Below, one piece after another: positions 24,499 to 32,302 of a stretch of DNA of 64,000 nt. Source of the DNA: Clostridium omnivorum (GTDB lineage: Bacteria > Bacillota > Clostridia > Clostridiales > Clostridiaceae); contig NZ_BRXR01000001.1 in the NCBI RefSeq assembly GCF_026012015.1, positions 1,662,001-1,726,000 of the forward strand, in the 5' to 3' direction. A program made the position numbers and the translations under genes. Below the pieces are notes generated by a model. The model was not told where the DNA came from and ran no database searches. It saw nothing but the letters and a program-made list of their open reading frames with translations. The first letter of the stretch is position 1. Each line of letters opens with the position of its first letter.

Positions 24499-25059
24499 TT
24501 AAGCATTTTTACATCTCAAAACATAAGCAGGTGGAAGATTTAATAATACTCTTCCATAGCTTACACTTTTAAAATAGCCTGCTATATACTCCTTCTTCAA
24601 TAGCGTATACTGGAATGTAATAAATATCCCATCTCTTTTTAATATTTCTCTAGTATTGTTTAATATATTATTGGAAATGCTTTTGGGCAGGCTTGCAAAA
24701 GGCAATCCCGAAACAATATAATCTACTCTCTCAATGCCGTACTTTTCTAAATGCTTGTGTATTTTTTCTGCGGAATCATTTACTATAATAACATTATCAT
24801 AACCGCTATATTTTTTCACCAACTGTTCGCAGAATTGCTGATTATACTCTAAAAGTATCAATTTCGTATCCTTGCTTTTTCTATTAACAAGTTCCTCAGT
24901 AAAAACTCCCGTACCAGGACCATATTCCACAATACATTCAGCACTGTTGAAATCTATGCCCTTAACCATTTCCTTAGCAAGCTTTTCCGAACTTGGCGCT
25001 ATAGCTCCTATAGTTCTAGGTGATTTAATATACTCTATTAAAAAATTAATCCATTTCAT
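24499..25059 (-). CDS. phospholipid N-methyltransferase-like SAM methyltransferase
   Basis: A 186-residue protein resembling PmtA-type phospholipid N-methyltransferases: IKSPRTIGAIAPSSEKLAKEMV near the N-terminus, the SAM motif I VEYGPGTGVFTEEL near residue 43, and VSGLPFASLP near residue 118 (the motif IV position also seen in RsmA-like enzymes). It would methylate the head group of phosphatidylethanolamine. It is the first gene of an operon with the response regulator and kinase, which links the two-component system to membrane lipid modification. CAGGAGG precedes the ATG at 25059. Confidence 0.8.
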   Translation of the reverse strand: MKWINFLIEYIKSPRTIGAIAPSSEKLAKEMVKGIDFNSAECIVEYGPGTGVFTEELVNRKSKDTKLILLEYNQQFCEQLVKKYSGYDNVIIVNDSAEKIHKHLEKYGIERVDYIVSGLPFASLPKSISNNILNNTREILKRDGIFITFQYTLLKKEYIAGYFKSVSYGRVLLNLPPAYVLRCKNA

Positions 25060-25146
25060 ACTAATCCATACCTCCTGTGCTTTCCAAATCATAATTAACT
25101 TACAGGCTTAGTATAAAAGTTAAAGATTAATATTCTATTTGAAAAA

Positions 25147-25166
25147 ATCTTAAGAATCCTTAAGAT
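25147..25166. promoter_or_regulatory. response-regulator box CTTAAG-N4-CTTAAG upstream of lipid/TCS operon
   Basis: ATCTTAAG-AATC-CTTAAGAT: two CTTAAG units at 10-bp spacing, about one helical turn, in the layout of OmpR-family binding sites. It lies 88-107 bp upstream of the methyltransferase start. A TATACT -10 with a poor -35 lies between them, as expected for an activated promoter. A related site is at 25952-25966. Confidence 0.55.
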
Positions 25167-25181
25167 TATATTCAAAATAAA

Positions 25182-25202
25182 AAGGGCCTAATTTAAGGCC
25201 CG
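25182..25202 (-). terminator. terminator of TVP38-like gene
   Basis: On the minus strand GGGCCTTAAATTAGGCCC, a 6-bp GC stem with 6-nt loop, is followed by TTTTTATTTT directly after the stop codon at 25207. Confidence 0.75.
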
Positions 25203-25206
25203 TAAA

Positions 25207-25848
25207 TTAAACTATCTTATATTGTTTTTGTTCTCTATTCCATAGATAAATAGAGTAACAGCTAATAGCTAAAACCATGCTTCCTATAATGAGTGAATTA
25301 TTTAACGAAGATGTAACACTATCTCCTAGAAAGGAGTATAAAATAGCCATTGGTATATTAGCAATAACTACTGTCACTATGAACCTTCCATACCTGACGC
25401 CTGTAGAACTTGCTAAAAAGCAAGCTACATCTGAAGGAGCCAAAGGACACAAAATTCCAAGTGCCAATATTCTTGTATTATTTCTAAGGAGTAATTTGTA
25501 TACCTTAGGATATTTATTTACTAGATACTGTTGAACCTTAGCTGCAAGCATTACTTTTGATAGTATGAATATTATAGTTTCACTAAGGATTACTGAAATC
25601 AAGGTAAGGAAGAGCCCCTGCATTGGAGTAAACATTATTCCTCCTAGAATCATAAAGACTGCACTTGGTATCAATGCTAAAACTCTAAAAGTTGATAAAG
25701 CAATAAATAATAAGGTCTTGTACTCACCATGATTCTTAAAAAAGTTACTAAGTTTATTCATATCCCCATTTAAAAGATTTAGTTTAAAAAATGCATATAT
25801 TATCGCTGCCCAAACAACTATAATTAAAACTTTACCAAGCTTTCTCAT
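25207..25848 (-). CDS. TVP38/TMEM64 (DedA-like) membrane protein
   Basis: A 213-residue protein with about five or six hydrophobic segments and the VTT/DedA-like signature: FRVLALIPSAVFMILGG near residue 60 and GILCPLAPSDVACFLASSTGVRYGRF near residue 135. These proteins are lipid scramblase- or transporter-like and help maintain the envelope. ATG at 25848 is preceded by CGAGGTG and is preferred over the frame opening at 25866. Its upstream region holds a CTTAAG tandem like that of the neighbouring lipid/two-component operon. Confidence 0.85.
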   Translation of the reverse strand: MRKLGKVLIIVVWAAIIYAFFKLNLLNGDMNKLSNFFKNHGEYKTLLFIALSTFRVLALIPSAVFMILGGIMFTPMQGLFLTLISVILSETIIFILSKVMLAAKVQQYLVNKYPKVYKLLLRNNTRILALGILCPLAPSDVACFLASSTGVRYGRFIVTVVIANIPMAILYSFLGDSVTSSLNNSLIIGSMVLAISCYSIYLWNREQKQYKIV

Positions 25849-25877
25849 ATTTTTCACCTCGTACATTTTATAAATTT

Positions 25878-25917
25878 AAGTTTGCTTATCTTAAGCAAAC
25901 TTACAATTCAAATTGTA
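25878..25917. promoter_or_regulatory. paired palindromes upstream of TVP38-like gene
   Basis: Two adjacent perfect inverted repeats: AAGTTTGCTTA-TCT-TAAGCAAACTT (25878-25902) and TACAATT-CA-AATTGTA (25902-25917). They lie 30-70 bp upstream of the TVP38-like start on the minus strand. They may be 5'-UTR hairpins or repressor sites; which cannot be decided from sequence. Confidence 0.4.
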
Positions 25918-25951
25918 CAGGTGAATTATTAAAAAACTATCTCAATAATTA

Positions 25952-25966
25952 TTAAGATTTCTTAAG
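25952..25966. promoter_or_regulatory. second TTAAG-N5-TTAAG box between TVP38-like and glutaredoxin-like genes
   Basis: TTAAGATTTCTTAAG keeps the 10-bp spacing of the box at 25147-25166. Written on the minus strand the two sites read CTTAAGGATTCTTAAG and CTTAAGAAATCTTAAT, identical at 13 of 16 positions. It lies about 100 bp upstream of both divergent starts (25848 and 26072). Confidence 0.5.
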
Positions 25967-26071
25967 TGGTTTATAAATAAAATTGTGAATGTAATATTGT
26001 TATGAATTTATACAAATACTAGTATAGTGTTCATAAAAAGTTTTACTTAATTTAAAAGGACGGTGCTATAA

Positions 26072-26335
26072 ATGAAACCTATACTAATGTCTGTAAGAGA
26101 AGATTCTCCTTACTGCAAAGAAGCTATCCTGTGGATGGAAGAGCTAAAAAAAGAAAACCATAAATACTTAAACCTTGATATTAACTTTGTTAAAGACAGC
26201 ATGTATTCTGGAGTAGGTGAAGATGCCTATGAAATGTCTTTTGTCCCTACCCTCTATGTAGGTGGAACAAAAGTTCATCAAGGAACTGTTACAAAAGATA
26301 CCATTAGAGAAGTGTTTGATAAAGCACTTGAATAA
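26072..26335 (+). CDS. glutaredoxin-like protein lacking the first active-site Cys
   Basis: An 87-residue thioredoxin-fold protein and paralogue of the protein at 4639-4899. It keeps the strand-helix layout, the cis-Pro segment FVPTLYVGG and the C-terminal TKDTIREVFDKALE, but the active site reads DSPYCKEA, with Ser where the paralogue has Cys. It could act through a single Cys (monothiol, for example glutathionylation or Fe-S transfer) or have lost redox function. The start ATG follows AAAGGACGG. It is divergent from the TVP38-like gene with a CTTAAG-type box between them. Confidence 0.78.
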   Translation: MKPILMSVREDSPYCKEAILWMEELKKENHKYLNLDINFVKDSMYSGVGEDAYEMSFVPTLYVGGTKVHQGTVTKDTIREVFDKALE

Positions 26336-26346
26336 TAAAAGAAAAA

Positions 26347-26387
26347 GGACGTTTTCCTGCCAGTAACCTGTGGCAAAGGAAACGTCC
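26347..26387. repeat. REP-like hairpin between glutaredoxin-like and VOC genes
   Basis: GGACGTTTTCCTGCCA (26347-26362) pairs imperfectly with TGGCAAAGGAAACGTCC (26371-26387) around a short loop. It lies between convergent genes and could end both transcripts. The GGACGTTT and TGGCA parts match the hairpin at 20204-20232. Confidence 0.5.
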
Positions 26388-26394
26388 CTATTTA

Positions 26395-26775
26395 TTATTT
26401 ATCTTCACGTAATAAAAAGCTATTTCCGTCCTGGTCTTCAAATGAAAACATCTTTCCGTAAGGCATTTTCATTATATCAGAAACCTTAACTCCCTTAGCC
26501 TTCATTTCGTTATAGGCCTTTTCTACATCAGTAGTGCTTAATAGTATAGATGGATGACCAACATTAGTTGCAGGATTCTGAGTCATCATTAAATTCTTAT
26601 CGTATAAAACAAAAGATGTAAATTCACTTTCGCTTGGACCTACTTCTACCCATTTCATATTTGGTCCCATTGGCTGTTCTAATTTAACTACAAAACCTAA
26701 TTTTTCAGTCCAGAACTTTTTTGCTTCTTCTTGGTTATTAACATAAAGTGTTATTTTGCCTATTTTATCAATCAT
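26395..26775 (-). CDS. VOC-family (glyoxalase/bleomycin resistance-like) protein
   Basis: A 126-residue protein with the two beta-alpha-beta-beta-beta modules of the vicinal oxygen chelate fold: NQEEAKKFWTEKLGFVVK near residue 15, GHPSILLSTTDVEKAYNEMKAKGV near residue 72 and FSFEDQDGNSFLLRED at the end. Metal ligands are plausible (His in GHPS, Glu/Asp in the last strand), but the substrate is unknown. AGGAGGAGG precedes the start. It appears monocistronic. Confidence 0.85.
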   Translation of the reverse strand: MIDKIGKITLYVNNQEEAKKFWTEKLGFVVKLEQPMGPNMKWVEVGPSESEFTSFVLYDKNLMMTQNPATNVGHPSILLSTTDVEKAYNEMKAKGVKVSDIMKMPYGKMFSFEDQDGNSFLLREDK

Positions 26776-26832
26776 TTGTTAGCCTCCTCCTGTTTTTTTA
26801 TATTATACACTTAAATAGTATAGTATTTCAAA

Positions 26833-27474
26833 TTATCTTACATTCAATAAACTCATTACTGAAAAGAAGTGGCACACACTTCCTCCAATTACGAATAGAT
26901 GCCAAATGCCGTGATTAAACATAATTTTGTCTTTAGAGTAGATAACTGCTCCCACTGTATAAAGCACCCCTCCAATAACCAAAAACAATATTCCTGAAAA
27001 TGGCATTGTAAGGTACAGTCTTCTTATTGTTCCTATAATTAGCCACCCCATTACTATGTAGAGCACCGTGGACAGTCTATCCTTTTTCCCTACTAAAAAG
27101 GCTTTTATTACAATTCCAATTACAGCACAGCCCCACACTATTCCGAATATAGTCCACCCTAAAGGCCCCCTAAGTACTGTTAGGCAAAAGGGTGTATAAG
27201 TTCCTGCAATCAATAGATAAATTGACATGTGGTCAAATTTTCTAAATAGTCTCTTTGCCTTTTTATTAGTCAAGCTGTGATATAAAGTTGACTCTAAATA
27301 CAAAATCACTAGAGTTGAACCAAAAATAGTAAAGCTTACTACATGCCATGCAGTCCCCTTTACTGCCGAAAACACTATTAGTAGAACTAGTGCTGCTATT
27401 GCAAGTGCTGTTCCTATTCCATGGGTTACCGCATTTGCTATTTCCTCACCCTTGGTATAAAAATTTTCTTCCAT
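26833..27474 (-). CDS. hemolysin III family membrane protein (YqfA/PAQR-like)
   Basis: A 213-residue protein with seven TM helices and the family motifs: EEIANAVTHGIGTALAIAALVLL near the start (conserved His), STLYHSL near residue 62, KFDHMSIYLLIAGTYTPFC near residue 84, and HGIWHLFVIGGSVCHFFSVM at the C-terminus. The His residues form the metal site of the PAQR/HlyIII superfamily. Despite the name, a hemolytic role is not established; envelope lipid homeostasis is more likely. It appears monocistronic, with AAAGGAGA before the start. Confidence 0.92.
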   Translation of the reverse strand: MEENFYTKGEEIANAVTHGIGTALAIAALVLLIVFSAVKGTAWHVVSFTIFGSTLVILYLESTLYHSLTNKKAKRLFRKFDHMSIYLLIAGTYTPFCLTVLRGPLGWTIFGIVWGCAVIGIVIKAFLVGKKDRLSTVLYIVMGWLIIGTIRRLYLTMPFSGILFLVIGGVLYTVGAVIYSKDKIMFNHGIWHLFVIGGSVCHFFSVMSLLNVR

Positions 27475-27769
27475 GTTTCTCCTTTCCGGCTGGCATTACT
27501 AGTTTTGAGCTAAAAAAGAGGCCCATTTAATGTCACCTTAAAAAATTATTTTTACTTGTTATTATATGAATATAGAGCAAATAACTTTACTCATAAATTT
27601 TATCCTTTAATGCTATAATTATAATCCTTTATTTTAAAACAGGCTAGATATGGAAAATAACAATCACACAATTTTCACAAAATCTTTTGATATTAGTGCA
27701 ACAATTGCTATCTATAATTATAAACAGATAAATGAAAAAAATAACACTATGGCTATAGGGGTGAAAAAA

Positions 27770-28738
27770 ATGAGTAATGGAACTACATATTCTATTATTG
27801 TCCCACTGTATAATGAAGAATTGGTTGTTAATGAGAGTTACAGAAGATTAAAAGCAGTTATGGATTCAACAAAAGAAACTTATGAAGTTATCTTTATTAA
27901 TGATGGAAGTAAAGATGCTACAAGAAAGCTAGCTGAAGATATATGCAAAAATGATGAAAATATAAAGCTTATCAACTTTTCCAGAAACTTTGGTCATCAA
28001 GCTGCAATTACAGCTGGAATGGAATTTTCAAAAGGAGCTGCAGTTATAGTAATAGATGCAGACCTTCAGGACCCTCCCGAAACTATCTTAGACATGATAG
28101 CTAAATGGAAGGAAGGCTTCCAGGTTGTATATGGCAAAAGATCCAAGAGAGAAGGAGAAACCAAATTTAAAAAACTTACCTCCAGCATGTATTATAGGCT
28201 GTTAAAAAGTATGACAAGTATAGAAATTCCAGTAGATACTGGTGACTTTAGATTGATTGATAGAAGGGTCTGCGACGCCCTCAATGCTCTGCCTGAAAAG
28301 AACAGATACGTACGTGGGCTTGTAAGCTGGGTAGGTTATAAGCAAACTTCTGTAGAGTTTGTAAGGCAGGAAAGATATGCTGGTGAAACTAAATATCCAT
28401 TAAAGAAGATGCTGAAGTTGGCCTTTGATGGAATAACAGCCTTCTCCTTCAAGCCCTTAGTGCTTTCAGCCTATTTAGGCGGCTCCATGCTTGCAGTAGG
28501 CTTTATTTCACTTATTACAGTTATAATAAAAAATATAGTTGATGGTCTTAGTGTATTAAGCTTAGGAGTAGTATTGTCAGCTAATCTAATAATGTTTGGA
28601 ATGATTTTATGCTCTCTAGGTATTATGGGACAATACCTTGGAAGAATTTTTGATGAAAGTAAAGATAGACCTAATTACATTATCGAAAGTATATCCTATT
28701 ATAAAACTGCTGATCAAAAACATGAACTGATTGGCTAG
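27770..28738 (+). CDS. GT2 family glycosyltransferase, polyprenyl-phosphate sugar synthase type
   Basis: A 322-residue protein of the DPM1/GtrB/CsbB group: YSIIVPLYNEELVVNESYRRL at the start, VIDADLQDPPETI with the catalytic DxD-like site near residue 96, GDFRLIDRRV and SVEFVRQERYAGETKYPLKKML in the middle, then two C-terminal TM helices. It would transfer a sugar from a nucleotide donor to a lipid phosphate. The frame opens at 27650, but AGGGGTG precedes the ATG at 27770. The next gene, 25 bp on, is a GT39-type enzyme that could use the lipid-linked sugar. Confidence 0.9.
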   Translation: MSNGTTYSIIVPLYNEELVVNESYRRLKAVMDSTKETYEVIFINDGSKDATRKLAEDICKNDENIKLINFSRNFGHQAAITAGMEFSKGAAVIVIDADLQDPPETILDMIAKWKEGFQVVYGKRSKREGETKFKKLTSSMYYRLLKSMTSIEIPVDTGDFRLIDRRVCDALNALPEKNRYVRGLVSWVGYKQTSVEFVRQERYAGETKYPLKKMLKLAFDGITAFSFKPLVLSAYLGGSMLAVGFISLITVIIKNIVDGLSVLSLGVVLSANLIMFGMILCSLGIMGQYLGRIFDESKDRPNYIIESISYYKTADQKHELIG

Positions 28739-28763
28739 TGTTTAGACTGGAAGGAGAATTGTA

Positions 28764-31091
28764 ATGAAAAAACTAAAACTTACAAAAGAAAATATTGCGC
28801 TAGCACTGATAACAGTTCTGTCAGCAATTCTAAATTTAGGCAACCTAAGCATAGAAGGCACTGCAAATGCATATTATGCAGCAGCAGTAAAGAGCATGAC
28901 TGTGAGTTTTAAAAACTTCTTTTTCGTAGCCTTTGACCCTGCTGGCTTTGTAACCATCGATAAGCCTCCACTTGGATTTTGGCTTCAAGCTATATCAGCA
29001 AAAATATTTGGCTACAGCGGTTGGAGCATACTTTTACCACAAGCTCTTGCAGGAGTAATTTCAGTAGTACTTATATATGTTATCGTTAAAAGATCCTTTG
29101 GAAGCGCTGCAGGGCTTATTTCAGCCTTATGTTTAGCCGTAACCCCTGTATTTGTAGCAGTAAGCAGAAATAATTCAGTAGATAACACACTTGTAATGGT
29201 ATTACTTTTAGCTTGTTTAGCTCTATCCTCAGCAGCTGAAAAAGGTAAGTTTAAATATCTTATACTTAGTTTAGCCTTAGTTGGTGTGGGCTTTAATGTT
29301 AAAATGCTTCAAGCTTACATGATAGCACCAGCACTATATATTACTTATCTACTAACTACTTCAGTTTCCTTTAAGAAGAGAATAATTCATCTTGCTGCCG
29401 GTACAGCCGTTCTTGTAGCTGTTTCACTTTCTTGGGCTCTAATTGTGGATTCCATACCAGCAAGCAGCAGACCTTATGTAGACAGCAGTACAAATAACAC
29501 AGTAATGGAGCTTATAACTGGCCACAATGGTATAGAAAGACTTAGTCTTAGCAGTAATTCAAACAATGGAGGTGGTGGAGCTCCTGGTGGTATGCCTGGC
29601 GGAAGAAATAATGATTCAAATTCATCGGCAGCTCAAAACCCAAACAGCAATAATTCTAATAGCTCTGAACAAAATCAAGCAAATCAAGGTTTCCCGGGAA
29701 ATCCTCCTAGCGGTGATGGTAATACACAGGGTAACCCTCCAAGCGGTATGCCTGGAAACCCACCAAGTGGTGATGGACAAATGGGGCAAAGACCAGACGG
29801 AGACATGCAGGGCGGTCCTATGGGCGGAGGTTCATCTGGATTACAAGGTACCTTTGGTGGAGAAACTAAATCCGGAATTACAAGACTATTTTCAAAAAAC
29901 ATTCTTTCTGATCAAATAGTTTGGTTTATACCTCTTGCAGTTTTAGGCTTTATAGCCGCAGCAATCAAAGAAAAGTTAAACTACAAGTTGGATAATAAGA
30001 AAAAGCAAGCATTAATGCTATGGTTCATGTGGTTCCTACCTGTATTTATATACTTTAGCTTCAATACTGGTACCTTCCACAGCTACTACTTAACAATGCT
30101 GGCTCCAGCAGTTGCAGCACTGACAGGCATCGGTCTTACTTCAATGTGGGAGCTTTACAACGAAGGCGGATGGAAATCCTGGTACTTACCTGTATCACTA
30201 TTGGCTAATGGAGCTGTGCAGCTATTAATGCAGTATTACTTTGTAAGTACCTCCAGTATTATTAAAGTATTAATGGTACTTCTAATAGTTCTATGCTTTG
30301 GATCTTCTATAGTTCTCGGCATATCTAATCTAGCAAAGAAGAACACTAATAACAATGATAAAATAAATCAAGAAAATAATAATAACTTTAAAAAGATTTT
30401 TGTAAGTCTAGCTATGATAGGACTTTTAATAACTCCTCTTGTTGGATCATCCACAGTGTTATTTACTAAACTTAATGGCTCCTTCCCAGCAGCAGGACTA
30501 GAGCTATTATCCAGTGTAGCAACACAAGGTGCTGGACAAATGGGTTCAAATGGTCCAATGGATATGGCTGGAAATAGTAATTCAAAGCTTATTGAGTACT
30601 TACAACAGAATAAAACAAGCTCACAAAAGTACTTGCTAGTTGTGTCAAATGCTAATGAAGCAGCAGATATAATAGTGCAGACAGGAGAACCAGTTATGGC
30701 AATTGGCGGATTCCTTGGCAATGATAAATCTATCACCCTAGATCAATTTAAAGAATTGGTTAAAAAGGGAGAAGTAAGATATGTTATGACTGGTGGCATG
30801 AAAGGCGGCGGCAGCGGAAACGCAAGCAATGAAATCATGAATTGGGTTCAGCAAACTGGTACGCTTGTTTCTTCTAGTGAATATGGAGTAACAAATGCTG
30901 CAACTAATCAAACTAATAACAATGCTTCTTCATCAAATACTCAAACTAATACTAGTAATACCGATTCAGCTAATGCTAAAACTAATAATAACAATGCATC
31001 TCAAGATAATCAAAGACATGATGGCTTTGGCGGTGGAAACTCCGGACAATTATATGACCTAAAAGCATATACTGATAGCTTAACTAAATAA
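28764..31091 (+). CDS. GT39/ArnT-like membrane glycosyltransferase with Gly/Pro/Asn-rich insert
   Basis: A 775-residue membrane protein with about 12-13 TM helices. The N-terminal FDPAGFVTIDKPPLGFWLQAISAKIFG segment matches the dolichyl/ArnT-like GT39 group that transfers sugars from lipid carriers outside the membrane. About 100 residues (near 260-365) form a low-complexity insert rich in Gly, Pro, Asn and Ser with repeated GNPPSG units. The C-terminal soluble domain ends in another Asn/Thr/Ser-rich tail (about 710-760). It is co-transcribed with the GT2 enzyme that probably makes its donor. Acceptor unknown. Confidence 0.85.
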   Translation: MKKLKLTKENIALALITVLSAILNLGNLSIEGTANAYYAAAVKSMTVSFKNFFFVAFDPAGFVTIDKPPLGFWLQAISAKIFGYSGWSILLPQALAGVISVVLIYVIVKRSFGSAAGLISALCLAVTPVFVAVSRNNSVDNTLVMVLLLACLALSSAAEKGKFKYLILSLALVGVGFNVKMLQAYMIAPALYITYLLTTSVSFKKRIIHLAAGTAVLVAVSLSWALIVDSIPASSRPYVDSSTNNTVMELITGHNGIERLSLSSNSNNGGGGAPGGMPGGRNNDSNSSAAQNPNSNNSNSSEQNQANQGFPGNPPSGDGNTQGNPPSGMPGNPPSGDGQMGQRPDGDMQGGPMGGGSSGLQGTFGGETKSGITRLFSKNILSDQIVWFIPLAVLGFIAAAIKEKLNYKLDNKKKQALMLWFMWFLPVFIYFSFNTGTFHSYYLTMLAPAVAALTGIGLTSMWELYNEGGWKSWYLPVSLLANGAVQLLMQYYFVSTSSIIKVLMVLLIVLCFGSSIVLGISNLAKKNTNNNDKINQENNNNFKKIFVSLAMIGLLITPLVGSSTVLFTKLNGSFPAAGLELLSSVATQGAGQMGSNGPMDMAGNSNSKLIEYLQQNKTSSQKYLLVVSNANEAADIIVQTGEPVMAIGGFLGNDKSITLDQFKELVKKGEVRYVMTGGMKGGGSGNASNEIMNWVQQTGTLVSSSEYGVTNAATNQTNNNASSSNTQTNTSNTDSANAKTNNNNASQDNQRHDGFGGGNSGQLYDLKAYTDSLTK

Positions 31092-31100
31092 TTTTCTCAT

Positions 31101-31128
31101 GGCAGTAGAGGTGAATTCCTCTGCTGCC
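31101..31128 (+). terminator. terminator after the glycosyltransferase operon
   Basis: An 11-bp stem GGCAGTAGAGG/CCTCTGCTGCC (one mismatch or G-U pair) with a 6-nt loop is followed by TTTTTATTC, 10 bp after the stop codon at 31091. Confidence 0.8.
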
Positions 31129-31266
31129 TTTTTATTCTAAGTTTCATGAACTCCCTCTCATTATTCATAAGCATATCATAGCCAATTGATAATTACTGGA
31201 ATATAATACTATATTTTGATACAATGGTATTGTTATAGTTTAAACATAATAAATGGAGGTTGCGTC

Positions 31267-31743
31267 ATGGACATTACTTATTATAACAATGATAAAACCG
31301 TTTTTAATTATAGAACTTGTGCAGTTATTACAGATGATAAAAGAATGTTGCTGCATAAAGGAAAGAATGATGATTTTTGGACACTTGTTGGCGGCAGAGT
31401 ACAAATGCTAGAGTCCTCAGAGGCTGCTATAAAAAGAGAGATAAAAGAGGAATTGGGAGAAACCGTTGAAATTAATGGTTTGCTATGGACACTAGAAAAC
31501 TTTTTTAAATTAAAAGGCAATAGCTTTCATGAGCTTTCAACCATTTATTCTGTTAGCCTTACAAAAGGCTCCTGGCTGCTAAATCAAAAGACTTCATTTA
31601 ATGGATTGGAAGGTGAAAGGCTAATATATAAATGGTTTACTGTTAATGAGCTTAAGGAGCTAAATATTAAGCCAAGCTTTTTAAAAGAAAGACTAATGTG
31701 CTTGCCTAATAGTCCAAGCCACATAATTTATAGTGAATATTAG
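31267..31743 (+). CDS. Nudix hydrolase
   Basis: A 158-residue protein with a complete Nudix box: GGRVQMLESSEAAIKREIKEE followed by LGE, starting near residue 41, with the GX5EX7REXXEE pattern intact. It hydrolyses a nucleoside diphosphate linked to another moiety; the exact substrate is unknown. The frame opens at 31216, but ATGGAGG precedes the ATG at 31267. A GNAT and a serine hydrolase follow on the same strand with short gaps. Confidence 0.92.
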   Translation: MDITYYNNDKTVFNYRTCAVITDDKRMLLHKGKNDDFWTLVGGRVQMLESSEAAIKREIKEELGETVEINGLLWTLENFFKLKGNSFHELSTIYSVSLTKGSWLLNQKTSFNGLEGERLIYKWFTVNELKELNIKPSFLKERLMCLPNSPSHIIYSEY

Positions 31744-31802
31744 CTTTATTATGTCATATACATGAGATGATATATTAATGGTTATTTTTGAGGGGGAAAT
31801 TT

Positions 31803-32273
31803 ATGATAGAATTACGTAAAATCACATTTGATAATTTTGATGAGTGCATTAAATTAGAGCCAAATGAAAATCAAAAGAGTTTTGTTGCAAGCAATATACG
31901 CAGCCTCGCACAGGCCTATGTTGCATTAACAAACAACGACTGCATTCCTATGCCCTATGCCATATATGCCGATGATATTATGGTAGGGTTCATAATGATG
32001 TCCTACGCTGAAGAAGATGAGGATGGTTTTGAAACGGCTTATTGGGTATGGAGATTTATGATTGACAAAAATCATCAAGAAAAAGGTTATGGCAAGGAAG
32101 CTATGACAAAGGCTCTTGACTTAATTAGAACCTTCCCACACGGAAAGACTTCTTCAGTTTATCTTTCCTATGAACTAGAGAATGTAGTTGCAAAAGCTCT
32201 CTATGCTTCTTTCGGCTTTGTTGAGACTGGCAGAATAGAAGATGGTGAAATGGTAGCAAAACTTACTTTATAA
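31803..32273 (+). CDS. GNAT acetyltransferase, spermine/spermidine-like
   Basis: A 156-residue GNAT protein. It starts MIELRKITFDNFDECIKL and has AYWVWRFMIDKNHQEKGYGKEAMTKAL near residue 75 with the Q/RxxGxG/A acetyl-CoA loop (QEKGYGKEA), and NVVAKALYASFGFVETG at the end. The layout is like the BltD/polyamine acetyltransferase group, though the substrate is inferred only from overall similarity. A TTG at 31788 opens the frame, but GAGGGGGA sits correctly before the ATG at 31803. Confidence 0.85.
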   Translation: MIELRKITFDNFDECIKLEPNENQKSFVASNIRSLAQAYVALTNNDCIPMPYAIYADDIMVGFIMMSYAEEDEDGFETAYWVWRFMIDKNHQEKGYGKEAMTKALDLIRTFPHGKTSSVYLSYELENVVAKALYASFGFVETGRIEDGEMVAKLTL

Positions 32274-32302
32274 ATATATAAAAATTGATGGAGAACGATA
32301 AG

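Noticed and set aside
26833-27474. True hemolysin toxin
   Set aside because: The HlyIII/PAQR family is a membrane-integral housekeeping-type group; the name does not show toxicity and no export signal exists.
29566-29919. 117-codon open frame inside the glycosyltransferase low-complexity region
   Set aside because: It is an out-of-frame reading of the Gly/Pro-rich insert; no ribosome site, and the main frame continues with TM helices on both sides.
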